A stretch of 41,597 nt of DNA from Christensenella sp. UBA7703 (lineage in GTDB: Bacteria; Bacillota; Clostridia; Christensenellales; CAG-138), in assembly GCA_002482505.1 (NCBI GenBank), contig DLGD01000027.1, positions 1 through 41,597 on the forward strand, read 5' to 3'. The notes below the pieces were generated by a model, which saw only the letters and a program-made list of their open reading frames with translations, was not told the DNA's origin and searched no databases. A program made the translations under genes and the position numbers. Position 1 is the first letter of the stretch. The number at the start of each line of letters is the position of its first letter. Below, piece after piece: positions 23,887-32,873 of the stretch.

Positions 23887-23995
23887 ATAAAATACTTATC
23901 AAACGGATGGACTAAAATATTTCGAGCGTCACACAACCGAGGGGGGTCGATCCATCCATAAAGTATTAATCAGACGGATGGACTGAAATACTCGA
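23887..23995 (-). repeat. Two direct copies of a 38-bp palindromic element in the ROK leader
   Basis: Copy 1 (23887-23925) and copy 2 (23957-23995) match at roughly five of six positions and share the core ACGGATGGACT; the repeat distance is 70 bp. On the minus strand copy 2 reads AGTATTTCAG, nine bases, then CTGATTAATACT, a gapped inverted repeat; copy 1 is a weaker palindrome. They lie between the ROK promoter and start codon, as autoregulatory operators would. Confidence 0.6.
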
Positions 23996-24007
23996 CTAAT
24001 TAGAAAC

Positions 24008-24036
24008 ATTCTACCTACAAAATGCTGTATGGTCAA
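24008..24036 (-). promoter_or_regulatory. ROK gene promoter
   Basis: On the minus strand TTGACC (24031-24036), 17 bases, TAGAAT (24008-24013). Initiation near 24001 places the direct repeats in the 5' leader. Confidence 0.65.
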
Positions 24037-24226
24037 TCACTAATTTGTTTTTTCAGGTATAAATAGGGTAAAAATACAGTCAACGGTTCATGGTTTACAA
24101 GAATAACACGCGATAGATGATCGTAGAGCCCAAAAAATGGGAACGAATCATTCATTTATGGGAATTGCGATCAGAGCAAGAGGAAATCTGTCAGAAAATT
24201 GATAATAGAATATTTCTATAAATGCA

Positions 24227-24258
24227 TTGACAAAGAAGAACAAAGCCTTTAATATAAT
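24227..24258 (+). promoter_or_regulatory. Promoter of the nagA-like operon
   Basis: TTGACA (24227-24232) and a perfect TATAAT (24253-24258) are separated by 20 bases; the overlapping TAATAT gives a more normal 18. It lies about 45 bases before the ATG. The rest of the 470-base gap (23837-24306) holds the ROK promoter and repeats and otherwise nothing recognisable. Confidence 0.6.
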
Positions 24259-24306
24259 GCGTAACGACAAACGTTCCTATCTGCAATCAAACAAAGGGAA
24301 GACATC

Positions 24307-25449
24307 ATGCTGGCAATTCAAAATGCAACAATCGTAAAAAGCAATCATTTGATTCCGGGCGGATTGATCCTCACGGATGGAAAAACAATCATCTATGCGG
24401 GAACAGCACAGGGTAAAACGATACCTGCGCTGTGCGAAACAATCGATGCCCATGGCATGTATGTTGGCCCCGGACTGATCGATATTCACACGCACGCCGG
24501 CGGAAACGATTGGTTTTACGCGGCTCCGGAAAAAGCCGCGCAGGTTCACCTTGCGCATGGAACAACCTCCGTCTATCCCGCGTGCTACTTCAATATGTCA
24601 AAAGAAGAATTTCTTCAGGCGATCCGGGTGATCCGATCGGCTGCACAGACGGAAGCAGGCAGGATCATCAAAGGGCTCTACATGGAGGGACCCTATCTCA
24701 ACAGCAAGTTCGGATGCGAAAAAGAAAGCAATCAATGGAAGGGGCCGATTGAGCAATCGAACTACATTGAGATTGTGAAAGAGGCAAACGAGTTTGCGGC
24801 ATTCTGGAGCGTTGCCCCGGAGCGTGAAGGGATTCTTTCTTATATCGAGGATGTTAAAAAAGTTTGCCCCAACGCGATTTTCACCGTGGCACACAGCGAA
24901 GCAAGCCCGGATGAAATTGAGCGGTTGATTCCATACGGACTGAAGGTCGGCACGCATCACACAAACGCAACGGGAGACAGGCCGCAGTATCCGGAGTGCA
25001 GGGGCGTGTGTGTCGACGAAGCAGTCAATATGAACGATGAGATCTTTGCCGAGTTGATTGTGGATTCGAGAGGAATTCATGTCGATCCCTACATGCTGCG
25101 GTTGGTTCTCAAGATAAAAGGGAAAGACAGAATCGTTCTGATCTCGGACGCCTGCGTGTTCGATGGCCCGCCGATACCGGGGCTGGAAGGCGCAACGGAT
25201 TTAAACTTTGATTTCAACGGTGATATTGCCGGTTCCAAGTTGACGCTGGATGTCGCCTGCAGGAACATGATGGTTCATACCGGCGCCGGGATTTGCGATG
25301 TGTTTCGATATGCGTCCAAGAATCCTGCAACTCTCCTTGGCAGGACCGATCTGGGAGACGTTCGCGAGGGCGCTGTTGCAGATTTGATTATAGTCGATCA
25401 TTGGATGAATGTGCTACATGTGATTCAAGAAGGAAACAGAATAATATGA
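24307..25449 (+). CDS. N-acetylglucosamine-6-phosphate deacetylase-like amidohydrolase
   Basis: The 380-residue protein follows the NagA pattern: PGLIDIHTHAGG metal motif, LYMEGPYLN with the metal-binding Glu, TVAHSEAS and GTHHTNAT with the two His ligands, and the catalytic Asp in VLISDACVF. NagA removes acetate from GlcNAc-6-phosphate. The usual HLFNAM-type segment reads HHTNAT, so specificity may differ. AAAGGGAAG precedes the ATG. It is first in a plus-strand operon with a NagB-like gene and ABC transporter. Confidence 0.85.
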   Translation: MLAIQNATIVKSNHLIPGGLILTDGKTIIYAGTAQGKTIPALCETIDAHGMYVGPGLIDIHTHAGGNDWFYAAPEKAAQVHLAHGTTSVYPACYFNMSKEEFLQAIRVIRSAAQTEAGRIIKGLYMEGPYLNSKFGCEKESNQWKGPIEQSNYIEIVKEANEFAAFWSVAPEREGILSYIEDVKKVCPNAIFTVAHSEASPDEIERLIPYGLKVGTHHTNATGDRPQYPECRGVCVDEAVNMNDEIFAELIVDSRGIHVDPYMLRLVLKIKGKDRIVLISDACVFDGPPIPGLEGATDLNFDFNGDIAGSKLTLDVACRNMMVHTGAGICDVFRYASKNPATLLGRTDLGDVREGAVADLIIVDHWMNVLHVIQEGNRII

Positions 25450-25492
25450 GGCTGACAACAAGAAATATTGGTTGGCCGGATAGAGGAGTGCT

Positions 25493-26452
25493 ATGAAAAA
25501 CATCATTTTTGACCCACCGACAGACTTCCAGTTTACCCCTGCTGATTTTGTCCCGTTCAAAGACCGCGAAGTATGCGAACGCCTTCGCCAGCTCAGCGGC
25601 AAGGAACTGGAAAAACATTGGAACCCCGAATTCAATATTAAGGTCATCCATAATCCACACCCAATCGTAATTGGTCATATATTTAATAAGATCAAGGAAT
25701 CGTTTGAACAAAACAAAAAGGTGACCCTCATTCTTGGAAACCCGGAACCGGAGACCTACATTCCGGTTGCAGAGCTCATCAATTATCACAAAATCGACTG
25801 TAAAAACGTTCATATCTTTGCAATGGACGAGTGGGCGGATCAAGACGGAAACATCGCGCCCGAGACCTATCAATCCGGGTTTGCGCATTCGCTGTTGAAG
25901 TATTTCGTATATCAGATCGATGAGAAACTTCGCATGCCTTTGGAAAACGTGAACTATCCGACGAATAAAAACATCAAGGATTACTCAAAAATGATTACGG
26001 ACTGCGGCGAGGGTGGCGCAGACTGCTGCTACTCCAGCCCAGGCTGGACTGGACATATGGCGTTTATTGATCCCTGCGAGGAGTTTATCCGCGAAAATAT
26101 GGACGAGTATCTGCATCAGGAAGCGAGAATTTTAAGCCTGCATCCGCTTACCGTTGCGCAAAACTCTCTGCACGGTGTATTTGGTCAGTCCGGCAATATT
26201 GCAGCTGTGCCGCCGAAGGCCGCGACGATCGGCCCGATCGATGTGCTCAACGCGAGAGAGCGAATCGAAATTCACGCATTGCTGACAAACGGGACGTTCT
26301 CATCCTGGCAGCGAATGACCTCTAGATTGGTTCTGCATGGGCCGGTAACGCCGATGGTTCCGAGCTCAATGCTGCAGCTCATGAAGACACAGGTCTATGT
26401 CAGCAGAGAAATCGCGCAGCCGTTTGGATGCGACGAACTGCTCGGATATTAA
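25493..26452 (+). CDS. Glucosamine-6-phosphate deaminase/isomerase-like protein, atypical active site
   Basis: The 319-residue protein has the NagB/6-phosphogluconolactonase fold: LGNPEPETYIPVAELI, IFAMDEWAD (matching the MDEY segment with catalytic Asp), and SSPGWTGHMAFIDP, which lines up with the GxGxDGHIAFNEP motif of NagB. In that alignment the ring-opening Asp becomes Thr186 and Glu becomes Asp193, while His188 stays. It is also about 50 residues longer than NagB. An altered phosphosugar isomerase or deaminase is likely. GAGGAG precedes the ATG, 43 bases after the nagA-like stop. Confidence 0.78.
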   Translation: MKNIIFDPPTDFQFTPADFVPFKDREVCERLRQLSGKELEKHWNPEFNIKVIHNPHPIVIGHIFNKIKESFEQNKKVTLILGNPEPETYIPVAELINYHKIDCKNVHIFAMDEWADQDGNIAPETYQSGFAHSLLKYFVYQIDEKLRMPLENVNYPTNKNIKDYSKMITDCGEGGADCCYSSPGWTGHMAFIDPCEEFIRENMDEYLHQEARILSLHPLTVAQNSLHGVFGQSGNIAAVPPKAATIGPIDVLNARERIEIHALLTNGTFSSWQRMTSRLVLHGPVTPMVPSSMLQLMKTQVYVSREIAQPFGCDELLGY

Positions 26453-26480
26453 TACCAAAGACTGCAAAAGGGGAGTTTAT

Positions 26481-27467
26481 ATGGTTGAATCAGTCGCAAA
26501 ATCGGGCTTCAAAAAAGTAGCGAGACTCATGATGAAAGAGTACATGGTGGTAATCGGTATTCTGCTGATGTCCGTTATCTTTACGCTTTCTTCCCCGTAC
26601 TTTTTCACTTGGGATAATTGGAAAAACATCCTTCTGCAAAGTTCTACGGTCGCAATTGTTGCGCTCGGCCAGGCGATCATTCTGTTAACGGGCAACTTTG
26701 ACCTATCGCTGGGGCGTAATGTGTGCCTTGCCAGCTGTGTTGGAGCATTGCTGATGAAAGGGCAGGTGATCACCAACGTCGCGTGGAATCCATGGCTTGC
26801 GGCGATTGCGATGATCTCCCTTGCGGCGTTTGTCGGTCTATGCAACGGACTTTTGACTGCGTATGTCGGGCTGCCTGCGTTCATTGCTACATTGGGAACG
26901 CAATATATCTGCTTCGGAATTGCGAAGTTGATTACAAGCGCAACCCCGATCCCGCAGCTGCCGGATGCAATCGGATTTCTCGGACGCGGCTACATTGGCG
27001 CGATACCGGTTTGCGTGATCATTATGATTTGCCTGTATGCGCTTGCACAGTTTTTATCTATTAAAACAAGAGTCGGCCGCAATCTTTATGCGGTTGGCGG
27101 AAGCAGAGAAGCCGCATTCTTCACCGGAATCAAGGTAAAGAAGTATTACCTTATCACGTTTGTGATCGCCGGCGCACTGGCGGGCATTGGCGGTTTGGTT
27201 CTGATGAGCCGCCTAAACTCCGTCTCCCTAAGCAACGGCCAGAACTATGAGTTCGACGCGGTGATTGGGTCAATCATTGGCGGAATCAGCCTCGCCGGAG
27301 GCAAAGGCAAGCTCATCGGAACAATGCTGGGCGTCATTTTCCTGGTGACCTTATTCAACGGAATGTCCCAGATTGGCATTGATCCGTTCGTTCAAGATGT
27401 GCTCAAAGGATTTGTACTGGTGATTGCGATCACGATCGATGTCCTGACCAACAAGAAGCGCACATAA
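26481..27467 (+). CDS. Ribose-type (CUT2) ABC transporter permease, second system
   Basis: The 328-residue RbsC-family membrane protein carries ILLTGNFDLSLGRNVCLASCVGALLM (the family's LSVG motif) and the C-terminal YEFDAVIGSIIGGISLAGGKGKLIGTMLG. About nine to ten hydrophobic segments are visible. ATG at 26481 follows AAAGGGGAG; the frame is open upstream into the NagB-like gene but nothing supports an earlier start. It would import the sugar processed by the NagA/NagB-like enzymes. Confidence 0.92.
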   Translation: MVESVAKSGFKKVARLMMKEYMVVIGILLMSVIFTLSSPYFFTWDNWKNILLQSSTVAIVALGQAIILLTGNFDLSLGRNVCLASCVGALLMKGQVITNVAWNPWLAAIAMISLAAFVGLCNGLLTAYVGLPAFIATLGTQYICFGIAKLITSATPIPQLPDAIGFLGRGYIGAIPVCVIIMICLYALAQFLSIKTRVGRNLYAVGGSREAAFFTGIKVKKYYLITFVIAGALAGIGGLVLMSRLNSVSLSNGQNYEFDAVIGSIIGGISLAGGKGKLIGTMLGVIFLVTLFNGMSQIGIDPFVQDVLKGFVLVIAITIDVLTNKKRT

Positions 27468-27503
27468 CCGACTCGACGGGAAGAATGAACGGGGGACAAT
27501 CCT

Positions 27504-29075
27504 ATGGAAAAAGACTTTACAGAAAAAGACTTTACAGAAAAAGACTTTACAGAAAAAGACTTTATAAAAAAAGGCTCTATAGAGAAAGATTCTATCGAAA
27601 AAGATTATATCTTGAAGATCGAGGGAATATCCAAGAGCTTTCCGGGCGTGAAAGCGCTGGATCAGGTTTCGTTCGGTGTTGAGAGAGGCACCATTCATGC
27701 GCTGGTCGGCGAAAACGGCGCAGGGAAGTCAACCCTGATCAAGGTGCTTTCCGGGATCTATCACGCGGAATCCGGCGAAATACTGCTGGACGGCAAGCGG
27801 TGCAATTTCACGCAACCCAGCGATGCGCGTGCGGCTGGCATCAGCGTTGTCCATCAGGAGATTAAGCTGGCGGAACCGCTTTCGGTAGCAGAAAACATGT
27901 TTCTTGGCAATTTGCCGGTCAAAAACGGGTTGGTCAACTGGAAAGAGATGCGGGTTAAAGCGCAGAATATCATTGACGAACTCGGGATCGACATCGATGT
28001 CAATCAAGCGGTCAATACCCTGACAATCGCAAAAAAACAGATCGTTGAGATTATGCACGCGATCAACTTTGGCAGCAAGATTATGATTATGGATGAGCCT
28101 TCCGCGACATTGACGGAACATGAGCTTAAAGTGCTGTTCCGAATTGTCAAGAAACTCCGCGATAAGGGCATTACGATCATTTATATCTCACATCGTCTCG
28201 AAGAAGTGTTTGAGTTGACCACTACGACAACGGTTCTGCGCGACGGATGCCATATTGCAACATTGCCGACCGCATCCCTGACAAAGGAGCAACTGATTTC
28301 GCTGATGGTCGGCCGCGAACTGGGCAATGAGTTTCCGAAGGAATGCTACCCGATTGGCGAAACCATTCTGGAAGTCAGAAATCTCACACGCAAGAAAGTG
28401 CTTCGGGACATCAGCTTCTCCGTAAATAAAGGCGAAGTGTTCGGCATCTCCGGGCTGGTGGGGGCAGGGCGAACAGAACTGGTGCGGGCGATTCTGGGAA
28501 TCGATCCCTATGATTCGGGGAAAATTTTCTACAAAAACAAAGAAGTCTCCTTCAAGAGCTTTCATGAAGCCATTCATAACGGATTCGGGTTGATTCCGGA
28601 AGATCGAAAACTGCAAGGCCTCGTTCAGATGATGGATGTGAAAACAAACATCTGCCTGGCGAATCTGGACAAGGTGCTGCATGGCGGAATCATCCGCAGT
28701 GCGTTGGAAAAAAAGTACGCCGAAGAATATGTGAAGAAGCTTTCCATCTCTACCCCTTCCATCCATACGGAAGTTCAATATCTATCCGGCGGAAACCAGC
28801 AAAAAGTCGTCATTGCAAAATGGCTCTTACGGGATAGTGAGATTCTGATTCTGGACGAACCGACTAGAGGCATTGATGTCGGCGCCAAGACGGAGATCTA
28901 CCGTTTGATCAACCGAATGGTGAAAGCGGGAAAAACGATCATCATCATCTCTTCTGAAATGCCGGAGATCATCGGCATGTGTGACCGCGTCATGATCATG
29001 CACGAAGGACGAAAAACCGGAGAACTCATGCGATCCGATGCAACGCAGGAAAGAATTATGGCTGCTTGCGTGTAA
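27504..29075 (+). CDS. Ribose-type (CUT2) ABC transporter ATPase with N-terminal pentapeptide repeat
   Basis: The 523-residue double ABC ATPase has domain 1 with GENGAGKSTLIK, LTIAKKQIVEIM and MDEPSATLTEHE, and domain 2 with GLVGAGRTEL, LSGGNQQKVVIAKWL and LDEPTRGIDVGAK. Before the usual N-terminus (YILKIEGISKSFPGVKALD) is a 36-residue extension of seven EKDFT-like pentapeptides. The ATG at 27504 is preceded by GGGGGA; the next possible starts are inside the repeat-free domain, so the extension is probably translated. It pairs with the permease 36 bases upstream. Confidence 0.93.
   Translation: MEKDFTEKDFTEKDFTEKDFIKKGSIEKDSIEKDYILKIEGISKSFPGVKALDQVSFGVERGTIHALVGENGAGKSTLIKVLSGIYHAESGEILLDGKRCNFTQPSDARAAGISVVHQEIKLAEPLSVAENMFLGNLPVKNGLVNWKEMRVKAQNIIDELGIDIDVNQAVNTLTIAKKQIVEIMHAINFGSKIMIMDEPSATLTEHELKVLFRIVKKLRDKGITIIYISHRLEEVFELTTTTTVLRDGCHIATLPTASLTKEQLISLMVGRELGNEFPKECYPIGETILEVRNLTRKKVLRDISFSVNKGEVFGISGLVGAGRTELVRAILGIDPYDSGKIFYKNKEVSFKSFHEAIHNGFGLIPEDRKLQGLVQMMDVKTNICLANLDKVLHGGIIRSALEKKYAEEYVKKLSISTPSIHTEVQYLSGGNQQKVVIAKWLLRDSEILILDEPTRGIDVGAKTEIYRLINRMVKAGKTIIIISSEMPEIIGMCDRVMIMHEGRKTGELMRSDATQERIMAACV
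27507..27611 (+). repeat. Seven tandem 15-bp units in the ATPase 5' coding region
   Basis: Units of 15 bp (GAAAAAGACTTTACA type) occur seven times in a row, the first three identical and the rest progressively diverged. They encode EKDFT, EKDFT, EKDFT, EKDFI, KKGSI, EKDSI, EKDYI. Unit length is a multiple of three, so copy-number change would lengthen or shorten the protein without breaking frame. Confidence 0.9.
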
Positions 29076-29148
29076 TCCAACCGCTGGATATCAATGGCTC
29101 AATCACCTTGGGCTTATGATAATAAATAAACATTAGGAGGAAAAATCG

Positions 29149-30168
29149 ATGAAAAAGACGGCAGCCTTGTTCCTTGCTATACTCATGGTGCTCGCAATGG
29201 CGGCGTGCACAGCCAGCCCTGCGGAGACGGCAACAAACGCAGCGCCCGCCGCAGACGAAGCAGCGGCGACGGTTGCAGCCCCGGAAGGCGAACTCTATAA
29301 CGTTCTGGAAGGCAAAAAAATCGGCAATACGATTTGCTACAAGGGCGATGAGTGGTGCGCGGATCTGACGAACAAGATGGAAGCCTACGCAGCCCAGTAT
29401 GGCGTGGTCACGACGGTGGAAGACGGCGACTTAAACGTCGAAACACAGAACAAGCAGGTCGAGAATATGATCGCGAATAAAGTGGATGCGATCTTTATCG
29501 ACCCGAATACACCGACTGGCATCAACGAGGCACTGAAAAAAGCACAGGAAGCTGGAATCCCCATTTTTGCATACGACGGTTATCTGGAAGGGCTCGAGGC
29601 GGAAACCACCATTACCTGGGATCAGCCGATGACGGGCGAACTGATGGCCAACTATGTAATCGACTATGTCAACAAAAACCTGAACGGGCAAGCAAAAGTC
29701 GTTCTGCTCACATTGGCAGCCTCCCCGCAGTGCGTGACGCGCGGCGAGCGGTTTGTCGAGGTCTGCGCAGAGAAGGCGCCCGGAATCAACATCTTCAACA
29801 CGCAGGATTGCGAAGGCAATCGTGAAAAAGCCGCAAACGCAATTACAAACATCGTAGAACCGTTTGATCTGGTTGTCTCCGTTGTGGATAATGGAGCCTG
29901 GGGTGCAATTTCGGCGATTGAAGCGCGCGGGCTGACGAACGTCAAGGTGTTCTCGATGGGCGCATTCGGTGCGGAACCGTTCAATGCGCTGAAAGCCGCA
30001 CATCCGAACTATCAGGCGTGTGTCGTTGTCGCGCCGGAAGAGATCTCGAAACTGCTCTACGAATCCGCCGCGAAGTATTTCAACGGGGAAAAACTGGAGA
30101 AAACGGCCAACATTACGCTGTATGTCGCTGACTCCACGAACGTAGACCAATTCTGGACGTTTGACTGA
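29149..30168 (+). CDS. Sugar ABC transporter substrate-binding lipoprotein, second system
   Basis: The 339-residue protein has a lipoprotein signal ending MAAC (Cys20), an Ala/Thr-rich linker, and a type 1 periplasmic-binding domain (DAIFIDPNTPTGINEALKKAQEAGIPIFAYDGY; KVVLLTLAASPQCVTRGERFVEVC). It resembles RbsB-like proteins. AGGAGG precedes the ATG. It is the third component of the transporter and is followed by a hairpin that probably makes it the most abundant product of the operon. Confidence 0.92.
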   Translation: MKKTAALFLAILMVLAMAACTASPAETATNAAPAADEAAATVAAPEGELYNVLEGKKIGNTICYKGDEWCADLTNKMEAYAAQYGVVTTVEDGDLNVETQNKQVENMIANKVDAIFIDPNTPTGINEALKKAQEAGIPIFAYDGYLEGLEAETTITWDQPMTGELMANYVIDYVNKNLNGQAKVVLLTLAASPQCVTRGERFVEVCAEKAPGINIFNTQDCEGNREKAANAITNIVEPFDLVVSVVDNGAWGAISAIEARGLTNVKVFSMGAFGAEPFNALKAAHPNYQACVVVAPEEISKLLYESAAKYFNGEKLEKTANITLYVADSTNVDQFWTFD

Positions 30169-30194
30169 TCTGGTTTGACACAATTGTGATACGA

Positions 30195-30222
30195 GTGAGC
30201 TTAGGTATCCACCTAAGCTCAC
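30195..30222 (+). terminator. Partial terminator between binding protein and hydrolase
   Basis: GTGAGCTTAGG (30195-30205) and CCTAAGCTCAC (30212-30222) form an 11-bp stem with a 6-base loop, followed by TTTCTT. The ribosome site of the hydrolase (GGAGG) begins 7 bases later. Some read-through is needed for the downstream gene unless it has its own promoter. Confidence 0.75.
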
Positions 30223-30239
30223 TTTCTTGGAGGAAAAAA

Positions 30240-31595
30240 ATGAAGGTTTCGGTTGATTCTATCGTGATCACGCCGCCGGTTGGCATTCCTCTTGCGGGGA
30301 ACGGGCGTGCGGACAGCCGCTCGAGAGGCGTACATGATGAATTGCGCGCGAATTATATCTACATCGAGGAATCCGGCGAAAAGCTACTGTTCATCGGTAT
30401 GGACTTGCTTGGCTTGAAAAAAGAAACGTGCGACCGGATCAAGTCCGCTGTTTTTGCAAAGACCGGGTTGGCAGCGGACAGGGTGCACATTCTATGTACA
30501 CATACGCACAGCGGCCCCAACACGATGCAGATATTCAAAGGATTCCTCACGGAACAGGACTTGGCGAACTGCGACCAATATTTGGATTGGCTTGTGGCGC
30601 GGGTTGCGGAGCCGGTAGGCGGCATCCTGCAAGCAGCGGTCGATGGAAGAATCGGATTTGGTCGCGATGTTGTCGAAGGTTATTCGTTTTGCAGGCGGGT
30701 TATTCTGAAAAACGGCGAATGCAAAATGGTGTTTGAAGAATATGATCCGGCAGAAATCGATCACTTGACTGGCCCGAACGGATACCCGGACATGGGTATT
30801 TTCCTGATCACGGATGCTGAAGAAATCGTCCGCGGAATCTTGGTGTACTATACAACGCACCCGGCAGTCGTATGCGGGCAGGACTGGCTGTATTCGAGAG
30901 ATTTTATCGACCGTATGACGAGCGATCTGCAACAGAGATTTGGGCAGGATGTCGTTGTGCTCTACGCAAACGGCGCGCAAGGCAATCTCGTCGCAGCCGA
31001 TCCTTACAAAGAATTTGTTACCGGCTGGGAGGAAGCAGACCGTGTCGGAGCCGGCCTTGCGGCGGGGGCGATCCGCATTGCGGAGCGCATCCTGACGGAA
31101 AGACGGTTGACGGCAGTTGCGCCCATTCGACTCGCGCAAAGAAGCGTGACACTTCCCGTTCGGAGTATTACAAAAGAGGACTGCAAGCGGGCGGAGGAAA
31201 TCTTACGCACGCCGCGCAATGAAGTACGGCTCCACGGGCTGGACCCGAAGGTTGAAGCGGAAAGTATATTGGAAGTAGCCAATTATCCACGTGTGGAAGA
31301 GGAGACCATCGTAAGCGCGATTTCGATCAGCGACACGCTGATGATCACATTTCCCGGCGAAGTATTTATCGAGTTCGCGCTGAAATTGATTCAGGCTTCG
31401 CCAGTGCCAAACACCATGATTTTCGGGCTGGCGGATGACTACGTCGGATATATTCCAACCGAGAGTGCTTTCGTGGAGGGCGGGTATGAAGTAAAGACTT
31501 CGATTTGTTCCAGTAAATTTTCTCCGCATGCGGGCAGAATTCTGGTTGAGAACTGCTTGAATCTGATGGATGAAATGTGTAAAATCGGTTCATAA
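30240..31595 (+). CDS. Neutral/alkaline ceramidase-like hydrolase, second copy
   Basis: The 451-residue protein has the ceramidase catalytic-domain marks with an intact-looking metal site: HILCTHTHSGP (THTH 87-90), VYYTTHPAVVCG (His207), and LYANGAQGNLVAADP. It is related to the hydrolase at 20977 but clearly diverged. No signal peptide; cytoplasmic location is likely. GGAGG precedes the ATG. Its place after an amino-sugar-like operon suggests it cleaves an amide or ester on a sugar derivative, but that is inference. Confidence 0.82.
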   Translation: MKVSVDSIVITPPVGIPLAGNGRADSRSRGVHDELRANYIYIEESGEKLLFIGMDLLGLKKETCDRIKSAVFAKTGLAADRVHILCTHTHSGPNTMQIFKGFLTEQDLANCDQYLDWLVARVAEPVGGILQAAVDGRIGFGRDVVEGYSFCRRVILKNGECKMVFEEYDPAEIDHLTGPNGYPDMGIFLITDAEEIVRGILVYYTTHPAVVCGQDWLYSRDFIDRMTSDLQQRFGQDVVVLYANGAQGNLVAADPYKEFVTGWEEADRVGAGLAAGAIRIAERILTERRLTAVAPIRLAQRSVTLPVRSITKEDCKRAEEILRTPRNEVRLHGLDPKVEAESILEVANYPRVEEETIVSAISISDTLMITFPGEVFIEFALKLIQASPVPNTMIFGLADDYVGYIPTESAFVEGGYEVKTSICSSKFSPHAGRILVENCLNLMDEMCKIGS

Positions 31596-31669
31596 ACGGC
31601 TCGGCTTTTTTGTCGGCAATAGACGTGATCCGTAACATCCACGCATAAGACAAGGCAGGTGAGCGTTTC

Positions 31670-32314
31670 GTGTGCAGCGAGTATTCGATCTACATGCTGG
31701 AGAACACCCCCGACTGGGACAAAATCCCGACGGCATGGATCGATCAGGTGCTTTGGTTGCCAAATCCCGGAATCGGAGCCTGGGCGAAGGCATGCTGCTT
31801 TGACGAAGCGCTGCATGTTCGTCTTTTCGCGCACGAACCCTCGCCGCTCGCGCGATTTACCGGAGAAAACGATATGGTCTGCCTGGATAGCTGTCTTGAG
31901 TTTTTCCTGTGTCCGCTCCGGAATGATTCGAGGTACTTCCATTTTGAGTTCAATCCAAATGGCGCTCTGTATCTCGGCTTTGGCCATGATCGCAACGACG
32001 GTGTCCGCCAAATAGTGCAAGATGCAAACAGGCTGTTTTGTGTTCAGAAGCTCGCGGAAAACGATATTTGGGGCATTTCGTTTTGTATTCCGTTTTCCTT
32101 CCTAAAACTCTATATGCCGGAGTTTTCGGTTCAGAACGGATTGAGCTTGAGAGGAAACTTCTATAAGTGCGGAGAAGAGACGCAAACGCCGCATTATTTA
32201 GCTTGGAATCGAGTGAAAACCGCGTCCCCGGATTTTCACCGTCCAGAAGATTTTGGGACCCTTTTCTTCACCTCTTTTTGTGAGAAAAAGGCCGGGATAT
32301 TCGGCGAAGCGTAG
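31670..32314 (+). CDS. Carbohydrate-binding family 9-like protein
   Basis: The 214-residue protein matches the CBM9-like beta-sandwich domain in proteins of about this size. FTGENDMVCLDSCLEFFLCP, FHFEFNPNGALYLGFGHDR, WGISFCIPFSFL, and the ending LRGNFYKCGEETQTPHYLAWN...PDFHRPEDFGTLFF are characteristic. There is no signal peptide and no attached enzyme domain. GTG start at 31670 with AGGTGAG 7 bases upstream. It probably binds a sugar or glycan fragment; why it would be intracellular is unclear. Confidence 0.78.
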   Translation: MCSEYSIYMLENTPDWDKIPTAWIDQVLWLPNPGIGAWAKACCFDEALHVRLFAHEPSPLARFTGENDMVCLDSCLEFFLCPLRNDSRYFHFEFNPNGALYLGFGHDRNDGVRQIVQDANRLFCVQKLAENDIWGISFCIPFSFLKLYMPEFSVQNGLSLRGNFYKCGEETQTPHYLAWNRVKTASPDFHRPEDFGTLFFTSFCEKKAGIFGEA

Positions 32315-32775
32315 TTTGGATTCGCTCGTGATGAATCAGGTCATCGACCGATAGCGGAATCGCAGGTCTGCTCCAATCATGCGGGAAAGTGGGGTGCGGC
32401 ATTCAGTTTACCCATGACGAAAGGAATCGATACGCCCCGGCTGAAGTGGAAGAGTTTTTGCTCTTGCGTGCGGAGCGCACGACTAGAAAGTCCTTCATTT
32501 TTGATTGTGATCCGATTCGACCATGAAGCAGCAATAATAGGAATGATCCGACTAAGTAAATACAGGAGGCTTATGGAGGTACTCAGGCGGAGCTGTGAGT
32601 AACTTGGGGGATACCATGACTGAATCAATGGTGGTTTCACATGCCTTCCCGATCATCTTGAGATGGCTTTTGACGAGAGTGAGCGGTACATCCCGCGTTT
32701 CAAAGAAAAATTTCGCCTTTGGGTTGTCCTCAACTTTGTACAAACAGCAGCGCAGACGCTTTGCAGAAGACCGGT
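32315..32775. other. Intergenic stretch without a recognisable gene
   Basis: Open frames here are short or overlap without ribosome sites or recognisable domains. A minus-strand frame (about 32552-32953) and a plus-strand frame (32595-32822) show no family resemblance. It could hold a decayed gene, but I cannot name one. Confidence 0.4.
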
Positions 32776-32776
32776 T

Positions 32777-32810
32777 AAAAAGACATGCGCCTCGACTGAG
32801 GCGCATGTCT
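32777..32810 (-). terminator. Terminator of the deaminase-IclR operon
   Basis: AGACATGCGCCTC (32781-32793), loop, GAGGCGCATGTCT (32798-32810): a perfect 13-bp stem. On the minus strand it is followed by a T-run (32777-32780 plus more), about 60 bases after the IclR stop. Confidence 0.9.
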
Positions 32811-32873
32811 TGCGCTCTTTGAATCGTTTTTGTAAGGGTTGATATCAATCGGCTGAAACGGGATACCCGTTCG

